This document shows, one piece after another, positions 42,902 to 48,977 of a stretch of 64,000 nucleotides of DNA (position 1 is its first letter; the number at the start of each line of letters is the position of its first letter). Source of the stretch: a virus; the IMG/VR virus record IMGVR_UViG_3300044530_000662, positions 53,286 through 117,285 of that record; one strand, 5' to 3'. The notes under the pieces are model-generated. The model did not search any database. It had not been told where the DNA came from and saw nothing but the letters and a program-made list of their open reading frames with translations. The position numbers and the translations under genes were made by a program.

Positions 42902-43565
42902 AGTTCTCAATTTTTATATCTTCATCTCTTGCAACTAAACTCTTATATAAATCTATATCAGTAGACCATTCTTTACCTGTCCAAAACTCAAACCCGGAAT
43001 AGTTACTCTTATACTCACAACACTTCTCATACCCACCAAGTAAATACACATACTCACATTCTAGAACTTTAGCAGTATTGCACTCTACCATCTGTGCTAT
43101 GGTACCCAGAGAAAGTTTTGGATCTTTATAATCCCATATAAACTGATATGCCACAAACTGATTCTCAAACTGTTTATAAAAACTAACTCCAATCAATTCA
43201 CCATTCCAATATTCTATAACATTACAATCAGCAAAATTATCTAAATCAATATCTCTTTTAAACCCATGATACTTACAGTACTCTTCATGCAATACTTCAT
43301 ACTTCTCTTTATTACTGATTACATTACCAGCTTGTACATATATCTTTTGACTTAACTTCTTAGTAGTCTTACTAGGTTTATACTCAGCTAGATTTATCCG
43401 GGTACTCCTTTCATTATACCATCTATCCTTCCAAGGAATCCATCCTTCCTTTAATGCATCTATAGAAGATTCATCAGAGTCAAGAATACCATAAGCACAA
43501 TTAACAATTATCTCCAAGTCACTTACTTTGCCAAAGCCTTGGATATGATCAAAGAATACTTTCAT
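42891..43565 (-). CDS. Arginyl/leucyl-tRNA-protein transferase-like (ATE1-type GNAT) protein (224 aa)
   Basis: Residues about 112-200 follow the C-terminal GNAT core of ATE1: GELIGVSFYKQFENQFVAYQ, then LSLGTIAQMVECNTAKVLEC, EYVYLLGGY and EYKSNYSGFEFWTGKEW, corresponding to SLG-x-x-x-L, Y-L-G-Y-x-I and M-x-Y-K-x-x-F-x-P-x-E in ATE1. ATE1-like enzymes add an amino acid from tRNA to protein N-termini, marking them for degradation. The N-terminal Cys cluster of eukaryotic ATE1 is absent. It is the first gene of the leftward block, with a promoter-like box right before its ATG. Confidence 0.5.
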   Translation of the reverse strand: MKVFFDHIQGFGKVSDLEIIVNCAYGILDSDESSIDALKEGWIPWKDRWYNERSTRINLAEYKPSKTTKKLSQKIYVQAGNVISNKEKYEVLHEEYCKYHGFKRDIDLDNFADCNVIEYWNGELIGVSFYKQFENQFVAYQFIWDYKDPKLSLGTIAQMVECNTAKVLECEYVYLLGGYEKCCEYKSNYSGFEFWTGKEWSTDIDLYKSLVARDEDIKIENYDI

Positions 43566-43569
43566 ATTG

Positions 43570-43577
43570 TAAAGATA
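43570..43577 (-). promoter_or_regulatory. Promoter-like box at the start of the leftward block
   Basis: The minus strand reads TTTTTTTATATCTTTACAATATG; TATCTTTA differs from TAnnTTTG by one base. It lies only five bases before the ATG at 43565, so a transcript would have almost no leader. It is fused to the terminator at 43586-43602. Confidence 0.45.
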
Positions 43578-43580
43578 TAA

Positions 43581-43602
43581 AAAAACCCACTCTGTAAGTG
43601 GG
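43581..43602 (-). terminator. Intrinsic terminator of the third small RNA unit
   Basis: On the minus strand CCCAC pairs with GTGGG around TTACAGA, followed by TTTTTTT that runs straight into the next promoter box. Confidence 0.8.
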
Positions 43603-43672
43603 TGCTCAACTTTAGGTAATGAGATTGCAAGGACTTGCCTCTGACCATATCACTCACAATTTTTGCAAGGAT
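43585..43672 (-). ncRNA. Small RNA segment C, or read-through part of unit B
   Basis: About 90 gene-free bases lie between the inner terminator at 43673-43715 and the terminator at 43581-43602. There is no clear promoter of its own. It contains complementary pieces (CTTGCAA and TTGCAAG around GTCC). It may be the 3' part of unit B when the inner terminator is passed. Confidence 0.35.
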
Positions 43673-43715
43673 AAAAAACCCATGCAGTTTATATTCGTCA
43701 ATATTCTTACATGGG
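43673..43715 (-). terminator. Inner terminator of small RNA unit B
   Basis: CCCATG pairs with CATGGG around a loop of about 25 bases, followed by TTTTTTATCC on the minus strand. Confidence 0.65.
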
Positions 43716-43803
43716 GGTTTGTCATAAGTTATACTTTTCAGCTTTCCTTTACACAGAAAAAGACCAGAGATGGAGCTGTGGCAGAACAGTCTCAGGTACT
43801 GTA
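43676..43803 (-). ncRNA. Small RNA candidate B (promoter-terminator flanked)
   Basis: It begins a few bases after the TATCTTTG box at 43807-43814 and ends at the terminator near 43676, giving about 130 nt without a sizeable leftward reading frame. The 5' end can fold (GTACTACAGTAC; CTGAGACTGTTCTG). There is no known family. It may be a regulatory RNA, or a decoy made late from the control region. Confidence 0.5.
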
Positions 43804-43806
43804 GTA

Positions 43807-43814
43807 CAAAGATA
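43807..43814 (-). promoter_or_regulatory. Exact Bacteroidota -7 box for small RNA B
   Basis: TATCTTTG on the minus strand, in TTTTTTTATATCTTTGTA. The T-run is the tail of the terminator of unit A, so terminator and promoter share bases. Confidence 0.6.
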
Positions 43815-43815
43815 T

Positions 43816-43860
43816 AAAAAAACCCAGACAGTAATTCTTGATCAATGACACTTATCTGGG
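43816..43860 (-). terminator. Intrinsic terminator of small RNA unit A
   Basis: CCCAGA pairs with TCTGGG around 26 bases that hold the palindrome TTGATCAA, followed by TTTTTTT on the minus strand. Confidence 0.7.
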
Positions 43861-43985
43861 TGTGTTACCAGTTATACACTTATAGATATCATGCTTTCCC
43901 GGTAACAAGAAGTCCAAGAAAAGTGAGCAGAGCTTACGGTATGCTTCCCTGGATCTGATCCTATGTTTACTCAACACAGGTGCAC
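43821..43985 (-). ncRNA. Small RNA candidate A (promoter-terminator flanked)
   Basis: About 165 nt between the TATCTTTG box at 43990 and the terminator at 43816. Stems seen on the minus strand are CCTGTGTT/AACATAGG around GAGT (eight pairs with one GU) and TGTTACC/GGTAACA. No useful leftward reading frame exists. It is a stable, structured transcript of unknown role. Confidence 0.55.
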
Positions 43986-43989
43986 CTTA

Positions 43990-43997
43990 CAAAGATA
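43990..43997 (-). promoter_or_regulatory. Exact Bacteroidota -7 box for small RNA A
   Basis: TATCTTTG on the minus strand within AAAATTTTATATCTTTGTAA, the first of three tandem copies spaced about 183 and 237 bases apart. Confidence 0.6.
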
Positions 43998-43999
43998 TA

Positions 44000-44300
44000 A
44001 AATTTTATAGAATTTTTAAAAGTTGTATATAAGACATGGTAGTGGGTCCTTATAAAACTTACCCCGGGGGTGCAAAACAAAGTGGTATACCCCCTACAAA
44101 TTCTACAGAGGAAGCCATACTCTAGAAAATATTTGTAAAACATTTATTTCTAGAAAAGTATTTCTATTCTACTACAAGAAGTAAGTAGTACATACTATAT
44201 TATATCTTATGTACTAATTATTAATACAAGAAGAAAGAGAGAAGGTGCTCTTGCTCACACACAAGCCAACACAAGAGAACACAGAAGACAAGCCATATAT
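44000..44300. other. Gene-free divergent control region, possible origin
   Basis: The strand of all genes switches here. The stretch holds a rare GC-rich palindrome (ACCCCGGGGGT near 44062), an inverted repeat TCTAGAAA/TTTCTAGA separated by 17 bases (near 44131-44160) and AGTACATA/TATGTACT (near 44188-44215). No gene fits. The features are compatible with a replication origin or a regulatory hub, but no iterated initiator sites are proven. Confidence 0.4.
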
Positions 44301-44301
44301 A

Positions 44302-44318
44302 CAACTTCTATTGTAATA
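44302..44318 (+). promoter_or_regulatory. Early promoter motif copy 1
   Basis: CAACTTCTATTGTAATA, 30 bases before the ATG of the first early gene. It is one of ten copies of GCAACTTYTATTGTA in 3.1 kb. Confidence 0.6.
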
Positions 44319-44331
44319 TAAATTATATACT

Positions 44332-44532
44332 ATGAAAATATATTATGCAGAGATTACTGACTTTGCAGGCAAAGCAGTAATGAATTTAGAATACACAGCA
44401 TCAGCTAAACATAGTGCTAAGCTTGCTGAAATATTCATAAAGAATTGCCCACCTGCTCAAGGATTCAACATAAGGCTTGCCTTTATTGAAGCTAAGCATA
44501 TTGCAAGTATGATGAATAACTATAGAGGATAA
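44332..44532 (+). CDS. Early small protein 1 (66 aa)
   Basis: A short soluble protein starting MKIYYAEITDFAGKAVMNLE with an amphipathic helix in the middle (SAKHSAKLAEIFIKN). It is a single-gene unit: promoter motif, gene, and a terminator whose loop contains the stop codon. Such early phage proteins often inhibit host functions; no family match. Confidence 0.65.
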   Translation: MKIYYAEITDFAGKAVMNLEYTASAKHSAKLAEIFIKNCPPAQGFNIRLAFIEAKHIASMMNNYRG

Positions 44533-44549
44533 ACCTCTATAGTTTTTTT
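44518..44549 (+). terminator. Terminator overlapping the stop of early gene 1
   Basis: AACTATAGAGG pairs over 11 bases with CCTCTATAGTT; the loop ATAAA contains the TAA stop; TTTTT follows. Confidence 0.9.
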
Positions 44550-44553
44550 ATTA

Positions 44554-44568
44554 GCAACTTCTATTGTA
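44554..44568 (+). promoter_or_regulatory. Early promoter motif copy 2
   Basis: GCAACTTCTATTGTA, 32 bases before the ATG at 44586, directly after terminator 1. Confidence 0.65.
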
Positions 44569-44585
44569 TTATAAAACTATATGCT

Positions 44586-44753
44586 ATGAAATACAAGATT
44601 CAATTCCACATAGTTTCTGTTGATGAGATTAAATCTATACAACAGAAACTAAATACTTGGCTTACTACAGGCCATATGAAAAAGTTTGAAACATTTGTTC
44701 TACCTGATGGAAGACTTCTGTTTCAATGCTTAGTGTTAAAATCAGAGGAGTAA
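44586..44753 (+). CDS. Early small protein 2 (55 aa)
   Basis: ATG at 44586 opens a 55-codon frame (MKYKIQFHIVSVDEIKSIQQ, ending LLFQCLVLKSEE). It has the same promoter and spacing as its neighbours, and its TAA lies in the terminator loop, which makes the short gene credible. It has a beta-helix-beta look. The function is unknown. Confidence 0.65.
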   Translation: MKYKIQFHIVSVDEIKSIQQKLNTWLTTGHMKKFETFVLPDGRLLFQCLVLKSEE

Positions 44754-44768
44754 TCCTCTGTTTTTTTT
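44743..44768 (+). terminator. Terminator overlapping the stop of early gene 2
   Basis: CAGAGGA pairs with TCCTCTG around the loop GTAA, which holds the stop codon; TTTTTTTT follows. Confidence 0.9.
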
Positions 44769-44776
44769 CTGCATAA

Positions 44777-44790
44777 CAACTTTTATTATA
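44777..44790 (+). promoter_or_regulatory. Early promoter motif copy 3
   Basis: CAACTTTTATTATA, 29 bases before the ATG at 44806. Confidence 0.55.
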
Positions 44791-44805
44791 TAAGAAATAT
44801 ATACT

Positions 44806-44988
44806 ATGACTGCAAACCAACTATTTGATTTAGCTGAAACGCTAGATAAAGCAATTGCTACCTTAGAAACAGAAGGTAAGACATTTAAAGAAAGATGTGA
44901 ACTAGCTGATTTAAAAGCATATAGAGCCTATGTTCAAGAAGGTATTGAAGCTGTTATATCAGCAATGGAGAGTAATACAGGGGAATAA
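44806..44988 (+). CDS. Early small helical protein 3 (60 aa)
   Basis: An acidic, all-helical protein (NQLFDLAETLDKAIATLETE, then YRAYVQEGIEAVISAMESN). It forms a monocistronic unit with its own promoter motif and terminator. It has no hydrophobic segment and is possibly a protein-protein inhibitor. Confidence 0.65.
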   Translation: MTANQLFDLAETLDKAIATLETEGKTFKERCELADLKAYRAYVQEGIEAVISAMESNTGE

Positions 44989-45006
44989 CCTGTATTACTT
45001 TTTTAT
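44971..45006 (+). terminator. Terminator overlapping the stop of early gene 3
   Basis: AGTAATACAGG pairs with CCTGTATTACT around GGAATAA, which ends with the stop codon; TTTTTTA follows. Confidence 0.9.
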
Positions 45007-45008
45007 TA

Positions 45009-45023
45009 GCAACTTTTATTATA
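45009..45023 (+). promoter_or_regulatory. Early promoter motif copy 4
   Basis: GCAACTTTTATTATA, 30 bases before the ATG at 45039. The leader ATATAAGAAATATATACT is the same as in unit 3. Confidence 0.6.
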
Positions 45024-45038
45024 TAAGAAATATATACT

Positions 45039-45257
45039 ATGATAAAACTAATGTTTGTATGGTTGGTATTAACTGGACAAGTTAAGTATCAACAAAGTGG
45101 TGAAGATGGTAGAAAGCAATATGCTTTGTTCTTTGAAGATGGTAAAGTAATAGATTATGCTTATAAGCAAGAAATCTATGAATACATTCAAACTGGCACA
45201 TTTGAGTATGATGATACTTTGGATGACAAAGTAACAAAAGAACATAAGGGGGAGTAA
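45039..45257 (+). CDS. Early small protein 4 (72 aa)
   Basis: It starts MIKLMFVWLVLTGQVKYQQS, a short hydrophobic start without a typical signal cleavage site, followed by a beta pair (GEDGRKQYALFFEDGKVIDY) and an acidic end. It may be a small membrane-associated or soluble early protein; no family is recognised. Confidence 0.6.
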   Translation: MIKLMFVWLVLTGQVKYQQSGEDGRKQYALFFEDGKVIDYAYKQEIYEYIQTGTFEYDDTLDDKVTKEHKGE

Positions 45258-45270
45258 TCTCCCTTTTTTT
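45246..45270 (+). terminator. Terminator overlapping the stop of early gene 4
   Basis: GGGAG pairs with CTCCC around TAAT (stop codon), and outer AAGG/TT pairs extend it; TTTTTTT follows. Confidence 0.8.
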
Positions 45271-45275
45271 CTTAA

Positions 45276-45290
45276 GCAACTTTTATTGCA
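45276..45290 (+). promoter_or_regulatory. Early promoter motif copy 5
   Basis: GCAACTTTTATTGCA, 32 bases before the ATG at 45308. Confidence 0.6.
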
Positions 45291-45307
45291 ATAAAAATAT
45301 ATACACT

Positions 45308-45499
45308 ATGATAACAACATTTATTATTGAGCAAATAGAACAGATTGAAGGAATTCTGATTCTATTAGGAAAACAAACTGACGCAGTTGTGTTAAAAGCA
45401 TTTGAGCAATTACCTGAAAAGGAAATAATAGCTTACAGAGATTCATTAGTTCAAGAATTTGAAGTTATGAATCCGGGGAAAACTTTGTTAGTTGTATAG
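45308..45499 (+). CDS. Early small protein 5 (63 aa)
   Basis: Mostly helical (TFIIEQIEQIEGILILLGKQ, then AFEQLPEKEIIAYRDSLVQE). It ends with TAG, one of several normal TAG stops in the window. It is a monocistronic early unit with unknown function. Confidence 0.65.
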   Translation: MITTFIIEQIEQIEGILILLGKQTDAVVLKAFEQLPEKEIIAYRDSLVQEFEVMNPGKTLLVV

Positions 45500-45505
45500 T
45501 TTATG

Positions 45506-45528
45506 GGGGAAGCAATTCCCCTTTTTTT
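45506..45528 (+). terminator. Terminator of early gene 5
   Basis: GGGGAA pairs with TTCCCC around GCAA; TTTTTTT follows. The stop codon lies just before the stem. Confidence 0.85.
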
Positions 45529-45541
45529 CTTCTATACAAAA

Positions 45542-45556
45542 GCAACTTTTATTGAA
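45542..45556 (+). promoter_or_regulatory. Early promoter motif copy 6
   Basis: GCAACTTTTATTGAA, 39 bases before the ATG at 45581. Confidence 0.6.
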
Positions 45557-45580
45557 ATAAAAATCTTAAAACCATACAAT

Positions 45581-45967
45581 ATGAAAAAGTTAGATGCTTA
45601 CAAACAAGCAAAATTAGATTACAACTTTGCTAAAGAAACAGTTAACAAACTACACGAAGTCCTTAGATTTTATGGAACAGTTGCTGTTGGTAATAGTATT
45701 ACCATTAATTCTTCAAGTTCTGATAAACAATTTGTCTACTCAGTAGGTATATTGAATAATCAAATCAATGCTTGTAAAGAATTAGGTTTAGATCCTCAAG
45801 AGTATGAAGAATCTAAAGCTACTGTTATTCAGCTTAGAGCTACAAGCAAAGATTTAGTAGCCTGGAGTGATTACGCAAATGACTTGTACACTTATATGAG
45901 TAAGGTACACAATCTTTTAGATAAAGATGAGTTGTTCAAGTTAATTGAGATTCCTGTTAGACCGTAA
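45581..45967 (+). CDS. Early protein 6, helical (128 aa)
   Basis: The frame is open from 45503, but that region contains the terminator of gene 5 and a promoter motif, so I place the start at 45581 (MKKLDAYKQAKLDYNFAKET). The product is a helical hairpin type with a polar central strand (VGNSITINSSSSDKQFVYSV) and no membrane segment. The function is unknown. Confidence 0.7.
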   Translation: MKKLDAYKQAKLDYNFAKETVNKLHEVLRFYGTVAVGNSITINSSSSDKQFVYSVGILNNQINACKELGLDPQEYEESKATVIQLRATSKDLVAWSDYANDLYTYMSKVHNLLDKDELFKLIEIPVRP

Positions 45968-45973
45968 TAATAT

Positions 45974-46008
45974 AAGGGTGTGTAGAAATACATACCCTTT
46001 ATTATTTT
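45974..46008 (+). terminator. Terminator of early gene 6 with GAAA tetraloop
   Basis: AAGGGTGTGTA and TACATACCCTT pair (one GU) around GAAA; the tail TATTATTTTA is weaker than in the others. Confidence 0.7.
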
Positions 46009-46014
46009 ACACAA

Positions 46015-46029
46015 GCAACTTTTATTTAA
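46015..46029 (+). promoter_or_regulatory. Early promoter motif copy 7
   Basis: GCAACTTTTATTTAA, 31 bases before the ATG at 46046. Confidence 0.6.
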
Positions 46030-46045
46030 TCTTAAATTATATACT

Positions 46046-46195
46046 ATGGACAAAGTAACAATTGTGATCAGTTGGGAAGAGTATGAAACTATGATCAGTG
46101 CTATTAAAGCAATGAAGAATATGGTAGACAGTGACAAGTTAGATCAACTCTATGTAAAGTTATACATTGAAAGAAAAGTAGAGAAAGGGAAGTAA
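46046..46195 (+). CDS. Early small protein 7 (49 aa)
   Basis: ATG at 46046 gives MDKVTIVISWEEYETMISAI and a Lys-rich end (YIERKVEKGK). The strand-helix-helix layout and its own promoter and terminator (stop in the loop) support it as a real gene. No family is recognised. Confidence 0.65.
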   Translation: MDKVTIVISWEEYETMISAIKAMKNMVDSDKLDQLYVKLYIERKVEKGK

Positions 46196-46207
46196 TTCCC
46201 TTTTTTT
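46184..46207 (+). terminator. Terminator overlapping the stop of early gene 7
   Basis: AAAGGGAA pairs with TTCCCTTT around GTAA, which holds the stop; TTTT follows. Confidence 0.9.
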
Positions 46208-46227
46208 AAGCCTTCGGCTAGCCTATA

Positions 46228-46242
46228 GCAACTTCTATTTTA
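46228..46242 (+). promoter_or_regulatory. Early promoter motif copy 8
   Basis: GCAACTTCTATTTTA, 36 bases before the ATG at 46264. A small hairpin (AGCCTTCGGCT) precedes it. Confidence 0.6.
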
Positions 46243-46263
46243 CTAGAATTAAAACTATATATT

Positions 46264-46689
46264 ATGAACAAAATTATTGAAGTAGCCTTAAAAGGCAGAT
46301 TTAGTACTGATGATGTAACAAGCTTAATGGACGTAGTAACTGCTACACCTAATCCTGAAATGGCAACAGAGATTCTGTTAGGTGTCTATGTAAAACCTGA
46401 TCTTCCTAATGTTGTTGTTACAGATCAAGGATTAGAAAAGACTGTGGTTAGTGTTGACTATTGGACTAATTATGTTACTTATTCTTATCAAGAAGAAGTA
46501 AGAAAACAGTTCTATATTGACAAAGACACTGACACAAGTTTAATTACTCTTGACAATTACAAGGATTATGAAAGAAGATATGATGATGATAATATCAGAT
46601 CCTTTTATCTTCCAACAGGAGAAATTAAAACTAGAAAATCAAATTGTAGTTTTGGTGATTGGTTATCACAAGAAGCATTAGCAGTTTAA
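46264..46689 (+). CDS. Early protein 8 (141 aa)
   Basis: A helical N-terminal third (KIIEVALKGRFSTDDVTSLM, then TPNPEMATEILLGVYV) is followed by a charged, Tyr- and Asp-rich region (NYKDYERRYDDDNIRSFYLP) and a short SNCSFGDWL end. It is among the longest of the early units. The function is unknown. Confidence 0.7.
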   Translation: MNKIIEVALKGRFSTDDVTSLMDVVTATPNPEMATEILLGVYVKPDLPNVVVTDQGLEKTVVSVDYWTNYVTYSYQEEVRKQFYIDKDTDTSLITLDNYKDYERRYDDDNIRSFYLPTGEIKTRKSNCSFGDWLSQEALAV

Positions 46690-46693
46690 AGAT

Positions 46694-46720
46694 AAGGGGG
46701 AGAAATCCCCTTTTCTTTTT
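46694..46720 (+). terminator. Terminator of early gene 8
   Basis: GGGGA pairs with TCCCC around GAAA; TTTTCTTTTTT follows. Confidence 0.8.
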
Positions 46721-46818
46721 TGTCTCCACCGTGTGGAACAAGTTGACTTTGCCACTGAAAATGAGACAGTTACAAAATGAGAGTTTTTGACTGTTAGAAG
46801 CCTACGGCTTAGCCTTTA

Positions 46819-46833
46819 GCAACTTTTATTGTA
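46819..46833 (+). promoter_or_regulatory. Early promoter motif copy 9
   Basis: GCAACTTTTATTGTA, 47 bases before the ATG at 46866; a hairpin AAGCCTACGGCTT lies just upstream. The 100 bases before it (46720-46818) hold no gene. Confidence 0.65.
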
Positions 46834-46865
46834 AGAAAATATTATTAACCCAAAAACAAAAAGTT

Positions 46866-47270
46866 ATGATTGCAAAAACAAAGATTGCGTTGTTGTTCAA
46901 AGAAGAAACAACACCTAGTGGTAATGTGCAAAAAGTTGCCAACATTAAGGCTACTCTTGTTAGGTTAAGTGATAAAGAATTCTCATATGCTAATGCAGAC
47001 GGGGAAACTCTAACTTACAAGTTGGCTACTATTAAATTCTCTGATGCGAATGATAATAGCCACACCAAAGCTGATGTAGTAGTGTATAACACTAGTTATG
47101 AGCAAGGTATGGAAGTAGGGGAAACATACTTAGGTAAAGTTTCTAGAAGCAAAAATGCTGATGGAACTGCACGTAAACCTTGGTATACTTTATCTAGCCT
47201 TGTAGTTGCTTCTGAGAATTCTGATGAGGACTTTGAAGAGGTTGAGGTATCACAAGAGATTGGGATATAA
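46866..47270 (+). CDS. Early protein 9, OB-fold-like (134 aa)
   Basis: Beta-rich throughout (KTKIALLFKEETTPSGNVQK, then LTYKLATIKFSDAND, KADVVVYNTSYEQGMEVGET) with an acidic C-terminal tail (SENSDEDFEEVEVSQEIGI). A five-strand core followed by an acidic tail resembles single-stranded DNA-binding proteins, but the motif evidence is weak. Confidence 0.65.
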   Translation: MIAKTKIALLFKEETTPSGNVQKVANIKATLVRLSDKEFSYANADGETLTYKLATIKFSDANDNSHTKADVVVYNTSYEQGMEVGETYLGKVSRSKNADGTARKPWYTLSSLVVASENSDEDFEEVEVSQEIGI

Positions 47271-47282
47271 CAGGGATTGTAA

Positions 47283-47310
47283 TAGGGGTGTAGAAATACA
47301 CCCTTATTAT
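47283..47310 (+). terminator. Terminator of early gene 9 with GAAA tetraloop
   Basis: GGGTGTA pairs with TACACCC around GAAA, extended by outer AATA/TATT-type pairs; the T-tail is weak. Confidence 0.7.
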
Positions 47311-47377
47311 TTTAGTAAAGCTATACTAAGTATAGTGTATATAGTATGTTTAATTGTCTTTCAGACAATAGCCTTTT

Positions 47378-47392
47378 GCAACTTTAATTGTA
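47378..47392 (+). promoter_or_regulatory. Early promoter motif copy 10, facing the non-coding locus
   Basis: GCAACTTTAATTGTA with the same flanks (TTTTGCAAC...TAAGAGAAAG) as copy 9. No start codon with a useful frame follows; instead about 1.8 kb of structured sequence does. A hairpin TTGTCTTTCAGACAA precedes it. Confidence 0.6.
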
Positions 47393-48004
47393 AGAGAAAG
47401 AGTTTGACTGCTTGTGCGGTCAAGCAACGGTCATTCACCGGTCAATGAGTGGCACATTACTAGTATGTGGAGTGTTGGGTACAGATATAAGAATGTCTGT
47501 ATTATAGGTATGAATAGTTGTTATAGTTAACACTAAATAATTACTGAAAGCTAGTGTCAGTGAGGGATTGGGTGTAATACCCTCAGTCATTCTTTACTAG
47601 TGATGATAACACTACTTTTACCATACAGGCTTAGCTCTACACATTATATGGCTAACACAGTGTCTATATTACCTACTCTTACTCTTATTACTATTAGTGT
47701 TACTATCTCTTATAGTATTATATAAAGTATCACAGTATAAGCTTCCGGGATTACAGTAATTTCCGGTCATAAAGTCCTATTGTAGCATAGTTAACACAGC
47801 AGATAGGCATTACCTGTATTCCTGAGTATGAATCAAAACTACTCTTATTTACTAATCAGTATCCTTGAACAAATGATAGGAACAGATTAAACTATGTATT
47901 TCAATAGATATGGAGAGGCAGTAATCCTCTCTGCAACTTGTACAGCTAACCAATAATGCTGTACCACAAATCTTGTAGGTTGTTAGAAACCTTCCCTTAT
48001 AAGG

Positions 48005-48048
48005 CTCAAGAATAACACGCTTGAGATAGGTACGTGCAGTGTGTTATT
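48005..48048 (+). other. H-type RNA pseudoknot
   Basis: CTCAAG (48005-48010) pairs with CTTGAG (48020-48025). The loop AATAACAC (48011-48018) pairs perfectly with GTGTTATT (48041-48048). Both helices cannot arise from simple repetition, which supports selected RNA structure. Confidence 0.6.
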
Positions 48049-48176
48049 ACTCTCATCCAAGCAGGTAAACACAATCAGTTATGCTGAGCGTGTGGATATT
48101 ATACCAAGATAGTAGCATATGAAGCATAGTAATATGTAGAGGCTATCAAATTCAAGGATTGCAACCTTGTGAGAGT
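48049..48176 (+). ncRNA. Structured module 1 closed by ACTCTCA/TGAGAGT
   Basis: A seven-base closing stem is followed by the conserved TCCAAGCAGG. Inner stems include GATAG/CTATC and CATAT/ATATG, and the module ends with the hairpin CAAGG-ATTGCAA-CCTTG stacked on the closing stem. The layout resembles a tRNA T-arm on an acceptor stem, but the loop lacks the TTCRA motif and the module is 128 nt long. Confidence 0.6.
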
Positions 48177-48866
48177 ACACGGTCTGTCTATAATAGCAGA
48201 TAAGTCTTGCGGTTCACAACAAGATACTAACAGGTGGAAGTCCTGTTATTTATTAAACACAATTATAGTTCTTAGTGTTGAAAAAGGGATTTGAACTACC
48301 CAATTATGTACTATTTATTTAAGTTAACAGGGCATCAGTACGTGGAGTTCCTTAAGTCCAGCCAAGGTGTAATCAGGAATGATTACTAGGGTAAGACTCC
48401 ACCAGTTATTCTCAAATACTGCCACAATTTTAAAGTCTTTACATAACCTAATAAGAGAATAGGGTAAAGATTAAAAACAGTTTATTAGTTTACTATAGTG
48501 TTCTAGCACTAAAAATAACTGATGGTGTGTTATACCTAATAACAATGCTCTTGAACTTCCCGGACTCATAGAGATTAAGCATGTAAGAATCCGGGTTTCT
48601 GTTGAGCATTCAGATTCAGCTCACAGAGTGATGATTTATTATCACTAGAAAGGTAGATAAGTGTTACTTTGTAACTGCCATAGTTGGGAGATTTGTCTGG
48701 GTAGCAATACCAGATCGGACAAGTCAATGAAAGACTATGGAATGTTATAACAATATTTGTTATTGTTATTATTATTATTATAGTACCTAATGAATCTGAT
48801 TTGACCACAAGGTTTCAGGCTTAAACTCTCATCCTGTAAAGCAGAGTTTGACTTGTGGTTTTTTAT

Positions 48867-48974
48867 ACTCTCATCCAAGCAGGATAGAGACTATTGCAAA
48901 ACTAAGTTGGGTGAGGCTAACCTGTAAAACTGCACTTATGAGTAATAGTCCAAGGGTTGCAACCTTGTGAGAGT
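48867..48974 (+). ncRNA. Structured module 2, paralogue of module 1
   Basis: The same ends as module 1 (ACTCTCATCCAAGCAGG and CAAGG-GTTGCAA-CCTTG-TGAGAGT) around a different interior with GACTATT/AATAGTC. Conservation of both ends with a divergent middle points to a functional structure. It follows a terminator-like stem (ACCACAAG...CTTGTGGT, TTTTTT). Confidence 0.6.
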
Positions 48975-48977
48975 ACT

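Noticed and set aside
43619-43804. 61-aa rightward reading frame in the control region
   Set aside because: It overlaps terminator hairpins and the small RNA unit, and its start has none of the leader features of real early genes.
45503-45580. Longer start for early protein 6 (MGEAIPLFFF...)
   Set aside because: The extra part would span the terminator of gene 5 and promoter motif 6. The ATG at 45581 fits the spacing of the other units.
48049-48176. A true tRNA in module 1
   Set aside because: The closing stem and terminal hairpin resemble acceptor and T-arm, but the loop lacks TTCRA and the element is 128 nt with no D-arm or anticodon stem.
48281-48302. GGGATTTGAACTACCC, which looks like a reversed tRNA T-arm
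   Set aside because: No acceptor, D-arm or anticodon arm can be built around it on the minus strand. It is a local palindrome in the structured locus.
48575-48808. 77-aa leftward reading frame inside the RNA locus
   Set aside because: Low-complexity Ile/Thr/Ser sequence with no neighbours on that strand. It overlaps conserved-looking stems.
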